From positions 1-64,000 of the forward strand of contig CAKZUE010000024.1 in the NCBI GenBank assembly GCA_937920635.1: a stretch of DNA of 64,000 nt, given 5' to 3'. Below are positions 17,848 through 26,603 of this stretch, one piece after another (positions within the stretch are counted from its first letter, which is position 1; the number at the start of each line of letters is the position of its first letter). Under the pieces are notes generated by a model, which had not been told where the DNA came from, made no database searches, and worked only from the letters and a program-made list of their open reading frames with translations. Position numbers and translations under genes: made by a program. The DNA comes from an uncultured Bryobacteraceae bacterium (lineage in GTDB: Bacteria > Acidobacteriota > Terriglobia > Bryobacterales > Bryobacteraceae).

Positions 17848-20208
17848 TCAGTTCTTCCTCACCGACAAGTCACACAGCACGGCTTCCAGCGGGTTGACTT
17901 CCACTTTCTGCGGCATTTCGGGCAGCAGAGTGTCGAACTGATTGGTCCCTGATTTCAGCACAAACCGGCCGGTGACCTGTCCCTTGCGGAACACAAACGT
18001 GAGAGGCATGGGCATCCGGAAACCCGGACCGACCCGGGAGGTGACGCACTTGCCGGAGAATTGCACCCCCTTTGCGGATGGCTGGAGCGTGTAGGAAACC
18101 TCCACTTTTGGCAGCCCGCCTGAGTACACCCACTCATCGAAGAACCACGTCATGTCCTCGCCCATGTGTTTTGAGGCCAGGCCGAGGAAATCCCGCGTGG
18201 TAACGGGGCCGTCCGCGCCGGCTCGGACAAGGTTCTGCATCAGGGCTCGAAACCTGGCTTCTTCACCTGTGTTGAAGTTCCTCATCAACATGCGCAGCAT
18301 ATGGAGGATGAAGGCGCCTTTCGCGTACACGAGCCGATAACCGCCCGGACTTTCGGCCGACTCCAGCCTCACGCCGAGAGTGACGGGGCCCAGGTCGGCG
18401 GGCCTGCCGCCTTCGGGCAGAGGCGTTGCGATCCATTGCCTCAGCTTCTCCATATGCGACGCGAGGGCCTTCTGGCCGTTCAGCGCCTCGGCATACATCG
18501 CGGCGCTGTACTCTGCGAAGCCTTCCGACATCCACTGGTCCCGGTAGTCCCTCCAGACGACCGCATGCCCCCACCAGAGGTGGGCGATTTCGTGCGGCCC
18601 GACCATCTCCAGGAAATCCCGGGCCGTAAAATTCAGCCCCAGCATGTTTCGCGCGGTTCCGTCGAGAAAAGAGATGTAGGGCAGAAATAGCAATCCGGGC
18701 CAGCTCTGCCCGAAGTACCCGGCCGGCTGCTGGGTCACGCGGATCCGCCGGAAAGGGATCTCGCCAAACAGGTTCTCGAACAGGCGCGCCGCGTTGAGAG
18801 CCCCGGCGCCGACAGCTTTGCTCATTCCGGTCGTGGTAAGCGCTCCGGACACCAATCCGGCGGCGGTGGCGGCGCGCGGGTTGGCTTCCAGCAGGATTCT
18901 GAGGCTGTGCAATTCGTCGTTCAGGCCCGGATTATGGTAGACCTCCACATCCCAGCCATCGGCCGACACCGTAGTGGCTTTGAACCGTCCATAACTGAAG
19001 CCGGCAACAGTCAGAGGGTGGCTGGTCTGCCACTCGGACATCTCCAGACCGCCTGCGCTTTCGCGGCGCACGAGGTTGCCGACCGACACCACCGTAAATT
19101 CTTTCGGCACTCGAAAGATGAGGTGGAAGTGCGTTTTGTCGGCGAAGGCGTCCGAGGCATCCGCCGGACGGGGAAACCACCGGCTTCGTTGCTGAACCAT
19201 GAAGTTGCCGTCGCCAGCCGTCTCAACCACTCCCCTGCCCTGGTACGAGACATTGAGAGTCAGGGGCTTCGCGGCCGGCAAGGGGGCGGGCAAGAGAACC
19301 CAAAGATCCGCGTCCTCCTTTTCATCCTCTTGAATGAAAGGGAGCGCTGCATCCTCTTCCGCCGAGACCTTCTGGACACGAAGCGTAGGCGCCAGAGACA
19401 ATGGGATCCAGCGCGAGCCCTCTTTCCGGAACACCATCGTCAGGGCCGCCGTGGCGCTCAAAGAGGTGTTTTTCTGAACCGCCATCTCCACGCGGACATT
19501 TTTGACATCAAAGACGTCCTTGGCGCTATTGGCCCCCCCCGCCGGGGAAAACGAATTCCACACATCCGTCGCGCCCTCTCCGCGCATCCGCAACAGATTC
19601 ACTTCCTCCCATTCTCCAGGGTTCAACACATAAGCCATCATGCCGTGGGAGCGGGTGTCCAGAACCGCGCAGAAATAAGCTGCCCCAGGAGTCTCGGCGT
19701 AACGAAGCAGTTCCGCCTCAATGTTACGTTTCCATTTGCGGCGGACGGCTGACCGCAAATTCTCCAGGCTGCGCGCCAGAGCCGTGACGTCGCCAGAGCG
19801 CGCTTTCCCTTGCCGGATCAATTCCTGTTCCGTGGAATCGCTGAACCAGATGACCATGGCCGTGAAATCGTCCTCCAGCGTCTCGCGCCCCCGGTTGAAA
19901 CGCGCGGTTTGCCGCTTTTCCGCCTCATCCGGCGCCCGGAATGTGAATTCCCCCTCGCCCACGAATACAGCTCCCAGCCGGCGCCCACGGATTTCCGGCA
20001 ACAGCGCCAACAGGCCGGACCGCATCTCGATCACAATCCCAGGCCTCTCGATCCGGATATTTTCCGCCTGAATGACGGAATCTCCATCTGGTGGAAGGCT
20101 TCTGAGATGTCTGTATTCCTCCACTCCTGCCCGCCACTCTGCGCCGCCTGCATATACGCTAGTTGCACTGGATAAAAAAAGAATGAAAAGGTGCATCTTT
20201 CCCCGCAT
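17848..20208 (-). CDS. M1-family-like zinc metallopeptidase, exported
   Basis: About 786 residues. The zinc signature HEIAH-x18-E is present (HEIAHLWWGHAVVWRDYRDQ then WMSEGFAEY, about residue 540), with the downstream Tyr region GYRLVYAKGAFILHMLR, as in M1 aminopeptidases. A classical GAMEN exopeptidase loop is not obvious, so peptidase specificity is open. The N-terminus is MRGKMHLFILFLSSATSVYA, a signal peptide. The start is uncertain: ATG at 20226, 20208 or 20196 are in frame, and the first overlaps an inverted repeat. The gene contains a run of eight G (complement of 19533-19540) near residue 225 and a run of seven T in the signal peptide. It is monocistronic on the minus strand. Confidence 0.8.
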   Translation of the reverse strand: MRGKMHLFILFLSSATSVYAGGAEWRAGVEEYRHLRSLPPDGDSVIQAENIRIERPGIVIEMRSGLLALLPEIRGRRLGAVFVGEGEFTFRAPDEAEKRQTARFNRGRETLEDDFTAMVIWFSDSTEQELIRQGKARSGDVTALARSLENLRSAVRRKWKRNIEAELLRYAETPGAAYFCAVLDTRSHGMMAYVLNPGEWEEVNLLRMRGEGATDVWNSFSPAGGANSAKDVFDVKNVRVEMAVQKNTSLSATAALTMVFRKEGSRWIPLSLAPTLRVQKVSAEEDAALPFIQEDEKEDADLWVLLPAPLPAAKPLTLNVSYQGRGVVETAGDGNFMVQQRSRWFPRPADASDAFADKTHFHLIFRVPKEFTVVSVGNLVRRESAGGLEMSEWQTSHPLTVAGFSYGRFKATTVSADGWDVEVYHNPGLNDELHSLRILLEANPRAATAAGLVSGALTTTGMSKAVGAGALNAARLFENLFGEIPFRRIRVTQQPAGYFGQSWPGLLFLPYISFLDGTARNMLGLNFTARDFLEMVGPHEIAHLWWGHAVVWRDYRDQWMSEGFAEYSAAMYAEALNGQKALASHMEKLRQWIATPLPEGGRPADLGPVTLGVRLESAESPGGYRLVYAKGAFILHMLRMLMRNFNTGEEARFRALMQNLVRAGADGPVTTRDFLGLASKHMGEDMTWFFDEWVYSGGLPKVEVSYTLQPSAKGVQFSGKCVTSRVGPGFRMPMPLTFVFRKGQVTGRFVLKSGTNQFDTLLPEMPQKVEVNPLEAVLCDLSVRKN

Positions 20209-20226
20209 AGGCCGAATATACCCCAT

Positions 20227-20879
20227 GAAAGCAGACCATACAAGCCTTGAAAGCGGCTTTCATGGAAAGGATCCTAATTTCTCCTCCGAAGAGCCGCTTC
20301 TGCCAAATCGGCCGGAACAGACTTCTCCCACAAAGCACGGCGCCAGCAGAGGCATTCCATCAGACTTCATGAAGCTGTTCTCTCCGTCGCGCCGGCAGTC
20401 CCGGCTGTGGCCGCCAGCGCAGGATCCTGTTGTTTTCTCTCCAGGCGCTCTCGCTGGTGCAAAGTTGAAGGCGGGCCAGCGCGGCTGTGCCGGGAGAGAC
20501 ATCATGAGGGGCCCGGCGCCGCTTCTGGCAGCGGTTGTCCGCGGGGCCGCTCCCTCAAAAATCACCCCGCAATTGGTTGCAAAAGAGTGCTTACGCTCTT
20601 CATTCGGCGCCATATGGCAGGCAGGGCGGGCCGCGCCGATTTTCATCCAGGCTGATGTCCGGCGGGGTCGTGGTGGCTCCCTCCGGGCGCTGCGCGGCCG
20701 TCAGCCACGGCTCTTTGCATGGCAAAAGAGCCGTGCGTGGGGGCCGAGTCAGCAGGCGGAAGAAGCGGCCGCCGTCGGGGTGCGGCGATCCGGAGGGGCC
20801 GCCGCGGTCCCGGACCGCGGCCCGGAGGCGACGCTGTGCTAGCATCGGTTACTCTGGGGCAACACGAAGGAGCACAATG
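20227..20879. other. gene-free interval with three inverted repeats
   Basis: No open frame here has a ribosome site or protein-like composition. Three dyads stand out: CCATGAAAGC at 20223-20232 paired with GCTTTCATGG at 20256-20265; an imperfect hairpin at 20706-20736 (CACGGCTCTTT with AAAGAGCCGTG); and CCGCGGTCC-C-GGACCGCGG at 20802-20820, about 60 bp before the next gene. They may be operators or transcript hairpins for the divergent genes. No terminal repeats or transposase fragments were seen. Confidence 0.5.
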
Positions 20880-21860
20880 ATGGGCGAACTTTTCTTCAAG
20901 CATCCTCAGGCTCTCGTCGAGTCCACTCGCATCGGCCCCGGCACCCGGATCGGAGCCTTCGCCCACGTCCTGCCCGGCGCCATCGTCGGCCGCGATTGCA
21001 CCATCAGCGATTCCGTCCTCATCGAGGCGGGCGCCATCGTCGGGGACCGCGTCACCATCCTCGGCGGCGTTCAGCTCTGCAACGTCGTGCAGATCGAAGA
21101 CGACGTCTTCATCGGACCAAACGCCGCCTTTGCCACCGGCCGCCCCCCGGGCCACGCCCGCAGCAGCCCTGTCCCGGACAGCCCCCGCACCCTCGTCAAA
21201 CGCGGCGCCTCCATCGGCGCCAACGCCACCATCCTTCCCGGCGTGGTTATCGGAGAGAACGCTGTCGTTGCGCCCGGCGCCGTCGTCACCCTCGACGTGC
21301 CCCGCAATGCCATCGTGGCCGGCAACCCGGCCATCATTTCTTCCTATGTGGATGTCAAGCCGACCCGGGCCGCCACCGTCCGCATGGACGCCGACGCCGG
21401 CACCCCCCTGGTTCTTGCCGGCGGCGCCCGCCTCATCCGCGTCCCCGGCGTCCTCGACCTGCGCGGCAATCTCGTCTTCATCACCTCCGGCGTGGAGATC
21501 CCCTTCCAGATCCAGCGCGCCTTTTTCGTCTACGGCGTCCCTTCCCGGGACGTCCGCGGCGAACATGCCCACCGCGCCCTCCATCAACTGCTCATTTGCG
21601 TCCATGGCGCCTGCCACATTATCGTCGACGACGGCCAGCAGCGCGACGAACTGATCCTCGATGATCCCACGGTGGGCCTGCACATCCCGCCCATGGTGTG
21701 GTCCGTCCAATACAAGTACTCTCCAGACGCGGTTCTTGCGGTTTTGGCGTCCGCCCCCTACGATCCGGACGACTACATCCGCGACTACGACGAGTACCTG
21801 CGGCTGGTCAGCGCCCATCCTGCCCCTGCGGCTGGGCAGGACGGGCGCGCGACGGACTGA
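20880..21860 (+). CDS. fused hexapeptide acetyltransferase / FdtA-QdtA-like 3,4-ketoisomerase
   Basis: 326 residues. AAGGAG (20867-20872) lies 7 nt before ATG 20880; ATG 20877 is the alternative. The N-terminal half is a left-handed beta-helix acyltransferase (RIGPGTRIGAFAHVLPGAIVG, GANATILPGVVIGENAVVAP, VAGNPA). The C-terminal half is a WxcM/FdtA-type cupin with the catalytic RGEHAHR histidines and IPPMVWSVQYKYS. Such fusions (for example FdtD) isomerise dTDP-4-keto-6-deoxyglucose and N-acetylate the later 3-amino sugar. Neither the aminotransferase partner nor dTDP-glucose enzymes lie nearby, so it is an orphan of a surface-sugar pathway. Confidence 0.85.
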   Translation: MGELFFKHPQALVESTRIGPGTRIGAFAHVLPGAIVGRDCTISDSVLIEAGAIVGDRVTILGGVQLCNVVQIEDDVFIGPNAAFATGRPPGHARSSPVPDSPRTLVKRGASIGANATILPGVVIGENAVVAPGAVVTLDVPRNAIVAGNPAIISSYVDVKPTRAATVRMDADAGTPLVLAGGARLIRVPGVLDLRGNLVFITSGVEIPFQIQRAFFVYGVPSRDVRGEHAHRALHQLLICVHGACHIIVDDGQQRDELILDDPTVGLHIPPMVWSVQYKYSPDAVLAVLASAPYDPDDYIRDYDEYLRLVSAHPAPAAGQDGRATD

Positions 21861-21976
21861 AAACGGGGCCAACTGCCCAGGGAAAGCCCCGCAACAGTCC
21901 CTGCCGTGACGGCCGCAGGCCGCGCCGCCTGCAAAGAAGGCGACCGAAAATTTCGTCTCTCTGTGTCACTTGGGGC

Positions 21977-22005
21977 TTGCAAGGGGGGGAGAGTTCCAGT
22001 ACACT
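21977..22005 (+). promoter_or_regulatory. candidate promoter of the PEP-CTERM gene
   Basis: TTGCAA (21977-21982), a 17-bp spacer, TACACT (22000-22005). The spacer starts with seven G (21983-21989). The expected start point is about 60 nt before the ATG at 22071. Each box matches consensus at 4 of 6. Confidence 0.45.
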
Positions 22006-22070
22006 TAGGAAGAACTCAGGCAGAATCCCGTATGACAACTCACGGAGGCGCCTGCTGGCTTGGAGGAGCA

Positions 22071-22790
22071 ATGCACAGAATTACAAGGTTGTTTTTAGTT
22101 TCCATGGCGCTGATGCTGGCCGCGTCAGCCGCCCCGATTCCGGGACTTGTGAGTACTGGTGGTTCCGCCCCTGGAACCCAGGATCCCGCATGGCAGTGGT
22201 TTTACACGCCCACTCCCACTAGCATGTACAGTTTCGTGCCTGCGTGGGTGACGGACGACTCGTCATACCCGTTCCCCTACTGGACGGCGAATTCAGCAAA
22301 CTCGAAGTGGATCTCGCCGCAACAAGGGTATGGCAGCTTGTACGGAAACTACGCCGACCCGGTGGGTTACCACTACTTCCTGTTGGTTTACAACATCCCC
22401 GCAGGGTACGATCCTGACACAGCGACGTTCACGTTCAACCTCGCCACGGATAACCTGCTGAACAGCATGTGGGTGAACTCTTCGCTGGTTATGGACGGGG
22501 GAGTCGTCGGATATGGCGGCATGCAGGGTCCCTTCACCGTAGGGCCCACGCCCGGTATGTTCCGCAACGGACCGAACAGCCTCGTGCTGATCATTTACAA
22601 CGAATCGTTGCCCAACCCGCCGGATCCGAACAACTGGTTTACCTGGAACCCGGTCGGGGTGCGGGTGGAGATCCTGAGTTCCTTTGTCGAGGGAGCCCCC
22701 ATCGGGGAAGTCCCTGAGCCAGGGGCGCTCTACCTCTGCGCCGCGGGGCTGTTCGCTCTGGGTCTGCTGCGCCGCCGCAAACAGGCCTGA
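22071..22790 (+). CDS. PEP-CTERM sorting-domain exported protein
   Basis: 239 residues. ATG 22071 has GGAGGAG at 22062-22068 and a signal peptide (LFLVSMALMLAASAAP). The C-terminus is a PEP-CTERM signal: VPEPGALYLCAAGLFALGLL followed by RRRKQA. In systems that have an exosortase, this tail is cut and the protein goes to the surface or matrix. The middle is a beta-rich domain rich in Trp, Tyr, Pro and Asn (AWQWFYTPTPTSMYSF, NNWFTWNPVGVRVEIL). No exosortase or EPS cluster is in the window. It is monocistronic, between a candidate promoter and a strong terminator. Confidence 0.85.
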   Translation: MHRITRLFLVSMALMLAASAAPIPGLVSTGGSAPGTQDPAWQWFYTPTPTSMYSFVPAWVTDDSSYPFPYWTANSANSKWISPQQGYGSLYGNYADPVGYHYFLLVYNIPAGYDPDTATFTFNLATDNLLNSMWVNSSLVMDGGVVGYGGMQGPFTVGPTPGMFRNGPNSLVLIIYNESLPNPPDPNNWFTWNPVGVRVEILSSFVEGAPIGEVPEPGALYLCAAGLFALGLLRRRKQA

Positions 22791-22817
22791 GCCTCGGTGT
22801 ATTCTCTTTGATTTATG

Positions 22818-22846
22818 AAAGCCCGCCCCATGGGGCGGGCTTTTCT
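22818..22846 (+). terminator. intrinsic terminator after the PEP-CTERM gene
   Basis: Perfectly palindromic arms 22818-22830 and 22831-22843 (AAAGCCCGCCCCA and complement) leave a small CCATGG loop and end in CTTTTCT. Confidence 0.85.
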
Positions 22847-22926
22847 AATTTCCGTGTTCTGGCCCGCAAAGAGCCTGGCATTTACACCGGACTCCCGAAA
22901 GGCTATCTTGGGGCAGGAGGACGGCC

Positions 22927-24213
22927 ATGCAACGGCGGCGGCTCTGGCGGATTCTGGCGGCGGCAACAGCGCTCTTTTTCCACCTGGACGCCGCGCCGCA
23001 GACGGCGCCCGCCATCTCGGTCGATTTCCAGTCCGTCATCCACCCCGTTTCGGTTGAAATCCTGCGCCATGCGGTGGAGCACGCAAAACAGCAGCGGGCC
23101 CCATTCGTGCTCATCCGTCTGAATACGCCCGGAGGGCTGCTGGAGGCCACGCGCGAGATCATCGAAACCATCGATGGCTCGCCGTTGCCCGTGGTCACTT
23201 TCGTGACGCCATCCGGCGGGCGCGCGGCTTCCGCGGGCTTCTTCATCCTGCTCAGCGGCGATGTCGCCGCGATGGCGGCGGGCACGCGCACCGGCGCCGC
23301 CTCGCCCGTCACCCTCGGCGAGCCCATGGATCCGGTCATGCGCAAGAAGGTGGAAAGCGACGCCGCCGCCGCGCTGCGCAGCATCGCCGCCCGCCACGGG
23401 CGCAATCATCAGGCGGCCGAGGCAGCGGTGTTCCAGGCGAAATCCTTCACCAGCGAGGAGGCGCTCAAGGAGAAGCTTGTGGATCTCGTCGTCCGCGACG
23501 AGCAGGAGCTTTGGGCGAAGCTCGACGGCTGGCAGGTCAAGCGCGCTGATGGCTCGACCGTGACGTTGCGCACCTCCGGCGTCGCCGTGCAGCCGTATCC
23601 GCTGACGCTGCGCGAAAAGGTGGTGCAGGCGCTGGCAGACCCGAACCTCGCCTTTCTGATCCTCGTCGCCGGCGGGCTGTTGCTGTATGTCGAATTCACA
23701 CAGCCGGGCATGATCCTGCCCGGCGTCTCCGGCGCCATCCTGCTGCTGCTCGGGCTTCTGGCGCTCTCCGTGCTCCCCATCAATCTGGCCGCCGTGGGGC
23801 TGCTGGTGCTCGCGGTGGTGCTGTTCGTTCTGGAGGCCAAGATCGTGTCTCACGGCATTCTGGCAACCGGCGGGGTTGTAGCGATGGCGCTCGGAGCGGT
23901 CCTGCTCGTGGAAGGACCGCCCGAGCTGCGCATTCACTGGGCCACAGCCCTGGCTGTCAGCGTTCCCTTCGGCATCATCACCGTTTTCTTGTTGTCGCTC
24001 GTGATCCGCGCCCGGCTGCGGCCGCCCGCCACGGGCGTGGAGGCGCTCGTGGGCGAGACCGGCGTCGCGCAAACGCCCCTGAACCCGACCGGCACGGTCT
24101 TTCTCCGCGGCGAATACTGGAAAGCCACGGCGAATGAGCCGCTGGAGGCCGGCGCCCGCGTGCGCGTCGAGGCTGTCGAGGGCTTGCATCTCAGAGTAAA
24201 ACGCGCACAATAA
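22927..24213 (+). CDS. NfeD-family membrane serine protease (long form)
   Basis: 428 residues with AGGAGG 6 nt before the ATG. Domains: signal peptide (about 1-24); ClpP-like protease domain (about 28-210) with [15 protein letters not shown] and the putative catalytic Ser102 in [10 protein letters not shown] plus Lys140/141 in MRKKVESD; several transmembrane helices (about 240-365); and a C-terminal OB-fold NfeD domain ([24 protein letters not shown]). Long NfeD proteins pair with a stomatin/slipin, which they cleave or assemble with in the membrane. The slipin gene follows after 20 bp, the usual arrangement. Confidence 0.9.
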   Translation: MQRRRLWRILAAATALFFHLDAAPQTAPAISVDFQSVIHPVSVEILRHAVEHAKQQRAPFVLIRLNTPGGLLEATREIIETIDGSPLPVVTFVTPSGGRAASAGFFILLSGDVAAMAAGTRTGAASPVTLGEPMDPVMRKKVESDAAAALRSIAARHGRNHQAAEAAVFQAKSFTSEEALKEKLVDLVVRDEQELWAKLDGWQVKRADGSTVTLRTSGVAVQPYPLTLREKVVQALADPNLAFLILVAGGLLLYVEFTQPGMILPGVSGAILLLLGLLALSVLPINLAAVGLLVLAVVLFVLEAKIVSHGILATGGVVAMALGAVLLVEGPPELRIHWATALAVSVPFGIITVFLLSLVIRARLRPPATGVEALVGETGVAQTPLNPTGTVFLRGEYWKATANEPLEAGARVRVEAVEGLHLRVKRAQ

Positions 24214-24233
24214 GCGCAGGAAAGGAAGTTGCC

Positions 24234-25001
24234 ATGCTGCCAGTTCCGATGATCGTCCTGTTCATCCTGATCCTCTATCTGCTGTCGGCCATCAAGATCC
24301 TGAACGAGTACGAGCGCGGCGTCATCTTCCGGCTCGGGCGGGTTCTGCCCAGGCCCAAGGGGCCGGGATTCATCCTCGTCTTCCAGCCCATTGACCGCAT
24401 GGTGCGCGTGTCGCTGCGCATCGAAACGCTGGACGTGCCTTCGCAGGACGTGGTCACGCGCGACAACGTCACCGTGAAGGTGAACGCCGTGGTCTTCTTC
24501 CGCGTCATCGACCCGCAGAAGGCCGTGCTCGAAGTCTCCAATTACCTCTATGCGACCTCGCAGCTCGCGCAGACCACCCTGCGCAGCATCCTGGGCGAGG
24601 TGGAACTGGACGAACTCCTCAGCCAGCGCGAGAAGCTGAACATGCGGCTTCAGGAGGTGCTCGACAAAGACACCGATCCCTGGGGCGTCAAGGTGGTCAA
24701 AGTCGAAGTGAAGCAGGTGGATCTGCCCGATATGATGGTTCGCGCCATCGCCCGCCAGGCCGAGGCCGAGCGCGAACGCCGCGCCAAGATCATCCACGCC
24801 GACGGCGAATACTCGGCCGCCGAGAAGCTCGCCATGGCCGCGGCGGTGATCCAGAAAGAGCCGGTGGCCATCCAGCTCCGCTACCTGCAAACGCTGATTG
24901 AAATCGGCTCGGAGAAGAACACCACCGTCGTTTTCCCGCTGCCGATCGATGTGATCTCCGGCGTCAAGAAGGTGCTGGAATCCGGCGGAAACAAGGATTG
25001 A
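24234..25001 (+). CDS. slipin (SPFH/band 7 family)
   Basis: 255 residues. An N-terminal hydrophobic hairpin ([20 protein letters not shown]) leads into the SPFH domain ([57 protein letters not shown]). A helical region follows ([20 protein letters not shown]) and then [12 protein letters not shown]. These proteins form oligomeric scaffolds in membrane microdomains. It is co-transcribed with the NfeD protease (20-bp gap), its usual partner. AGGAA lies ahead of the ATG. Confidence 0.92.
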   Translation: MLPVPMIVLFILILYLLSAIKILNEYERGVIFRLGRVLPRPKGPGFILVFQPIDRMVRVSLRIETLDVPSQDVVTRDNVTVKVNAVVFFRVIDPQKAVLEVSNYLYATSQLAQTTLRSILGEVELDELLSQREKLNMRLQEVLDKDTDPWGVKVVKVEVKQVDLPDMMVRAIARQAEAERERRAKIIHADGEYSAAEKLAMAAAVIQKEPVAIQLRYLQTLIEIGSEKNTTVVFPLPIDVISGVKKVLESGGNKD

Positions 25002-25071
25002 CACGATTGCAGACCTGAAGCGGACACGCCATCCAGCCGCGGGCCGTTAAAATAAGGGGTTGGGCTCAGCG

Positions 25072-25821
25072 ATGCGGATGCGGAGGGCGGTTCTCTGTCT
25101 GCTCATCTCGGTGATCGATGCCTCGGCGCTTTCGCCGGCGGCGGCTCCGCCCCATGATCCTGACGAGGGCACGCTGGCCAGCGGCGTGCCGCGCATCCCG
25201 GAACCGATGGTGTACGACCTCGTGCGCCCGCTCGGCGCGGAGAAAGGCGAGCTGGAGATCAACTCGCTCTTCGTGCGCCCTTTCCGCCAGAGCGCGCCGC
25301 TGGAGTGGGCGCCCGAGATCGAGTACACGTTCGCCCGCGGCTACGGAGTCGAATTCGAGCTGCCCATGGAAGGCGCCGCCATGGAGAGCTGGAAAGCGGC
25401 CTTGCAGGGCACCCTTGGACTCACCCATTCGCAGAAGACCATTCACGGCTGGCAGGCCCTCAGCGAGCGCTGGCGGCACGAAGACCATTGGAAAGCCGAT
25501 CTGCTCTACCTGGCTGGAACGCGCTGGAACAGGCGCTGGTCCACCTTCACGATGCTGGGACCGCGGATGGAGGCCGCGAGCAGCCGGCGGGCCTGGGGCG
25601 CGGTCTGGAACCAGAGCGTGTTCTTCCACCAATCAAAAAAGCTGAACATCGGGTTTGAATCCAACTGGAGTTCTCCTGCGGCCCGCACGGGCGCATGGAT
25701 GGCGGTGCCGCAGGTGACCTGGCGGCGGTCCCGTTACAACCTGCAGTTTGGCGCGGGCAGCCGCCTTGCCGAGCGGCGCGTCCGCGCCGTGGCCGTCTGG
25801 CGCATCAGCCGCGAGTTCTGA
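25072..25821 (+). CDS. exported protein of unknown function, possibly a small beta-barrel
   Basis: 249 residues from ATG 25072; a TTG at 25060 and ATG 25078 are in frame. A signal peptide is present (MRRAVLCLLISVIDASALSPA). The rest shows alternating aromatic/polar strands (EIEYTFARGYGVEFELPMEG, VFFHQSKKLNIGFESNW, RYNLQFGAGSRLAERRVRAV) and ends in Phe (AVWRISREF), which fits an outer-membrane barrel. I do not recognise the family. It lies 70 bp after the slipin gene and may be in the same transcript. Confidence 0.7.
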   Translation: MRMRRAVLCLLISVIDASALSPAAAPPHDPDEGTLASGVPRIPEPMVYDLVRPLGAEKGELEINSLFVRPFRQSAPLEWAPEIEYTFARGYGVEFELPMEGAAMESWKAALQGTLGLTHSQKTIHGWQALSERWRHEDHWKADLLYLAGTRWNRRWSTFTMLGPRMEAASSRRAWGAVWNQSVFFHQSKKLNIGFESNWSSPAARTGAWMAVPQVTWRRSRYNLQFGAGSRLAERRVRAVAVWRISREF

Positions 25822-25966
25822 CGGGCGCCGGCCACGCCCGTGCCGTTTCACGAAATTGTGACGCACGCTCGCGGGCAGGGACGCTACACTGAAGTTTTGC
25901 CGTTGCCGGATTGCGGCGCCGCCTCCGGCGCTGAGGCCGGATTCAATAACTCGGGAGAACCTGCAC

Positions 25967-26530
25967 ATGGCTCTGACTGAATCCACAATGACGGAACTGG
26001 GCGCCCCTTTGCCCGATTTCTCGCTGCCCGACGTGGTCACGGGTCACATGGTTTCCCCTGCTGACCATGCCGGCCGCAAGGCGCTGCTCGTCATGTTCAT
26101 CTGCCGCCACTGCCCCTATGTCAAGCATGTCGAACAGGAACTGGCGCGGCTCGGGCGGGATTACGCGAACCAGTCGCTGGGCATCATCGCCATCGCTTCC
26201 AACGACGCGGCCAGCTATCCCGAAGACGCGCCGGACAGCCTGAAAGAACAGGCCCTCCAGCTTGGCTTCGTTTTTCCTTATTGCTATGACGAATCGCAGG
26301 AAGTGGCGCGCGCCTTTCAGGCCGCATGCACGCCGGACTTCTTCCTGTTCGACTCGGAGCGCAAGCTCGTCTACCGCGGCCAGCTCGACGACAGCCGCCC
26401 CGGCAACGGCAAGCCCGTCACCGGCCGCGACCTGCGGGCGGCCATCGATGCCGTGCTCCAAGGCGGAACGGTGAGCCCGGATCAGAAACCCAGCGCCGGC
26501 TGCAACATCAAATGGAAGGCGGGGCGCTGA
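25967..26530 (+). CDS. thioredoxin-fold redoxin (AhpC/TSA-like)
   Basis: 187 residues with GGGAGAA before the ATG. The thioredoxin fold carries a CxxC site, CRHCPYVKH (Cys46 and Cys49). The N-terminal GAPLPDFSLPDVV and the central CTPDFFLFDSERKLVYRGQL, containing the cis-Pro-like TPDF, match the thioredoxin-family protein usually annotated in actinobacteria and acidobacteria with motif CNHCPYV. No signal peptide is seen, so it is probably cytoplasmic and acts on thiols or peroxide. It looks monocistronic. Confidence 0.85.
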   Translation: MALTESTMTELGAPLPDFSLPDVVTGHMVSPADHAGRKALLVMFICRHCPYVKHVEQELARLGRDYANQSLGIIAIASNDAASYPEDAPDSLKEQALQLGFVFPYCYDESQEVARAFQAACTPDFFLFDSERKLVYRGQLDDSRPGNGKPVTGRDLRAAIDAVLQGGTVSPDQKPSAGCNIKWKAGR

Positions 26531-26603
26531 AGGAGCATCTGATCCTGGCGCCGCCATGCGCTATCGTGGACTTTCGGCAACATCGTAATGGGGAACACCA
26601 TCA

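Noticed and set aside
20072-20842. 256-codon plus-strand frame filling part of the 20227-20879 gap
   Set aside because: Its first third is antisense to the M1-type peptidase, and composition and lack of a ribosome site give no support for a protein.
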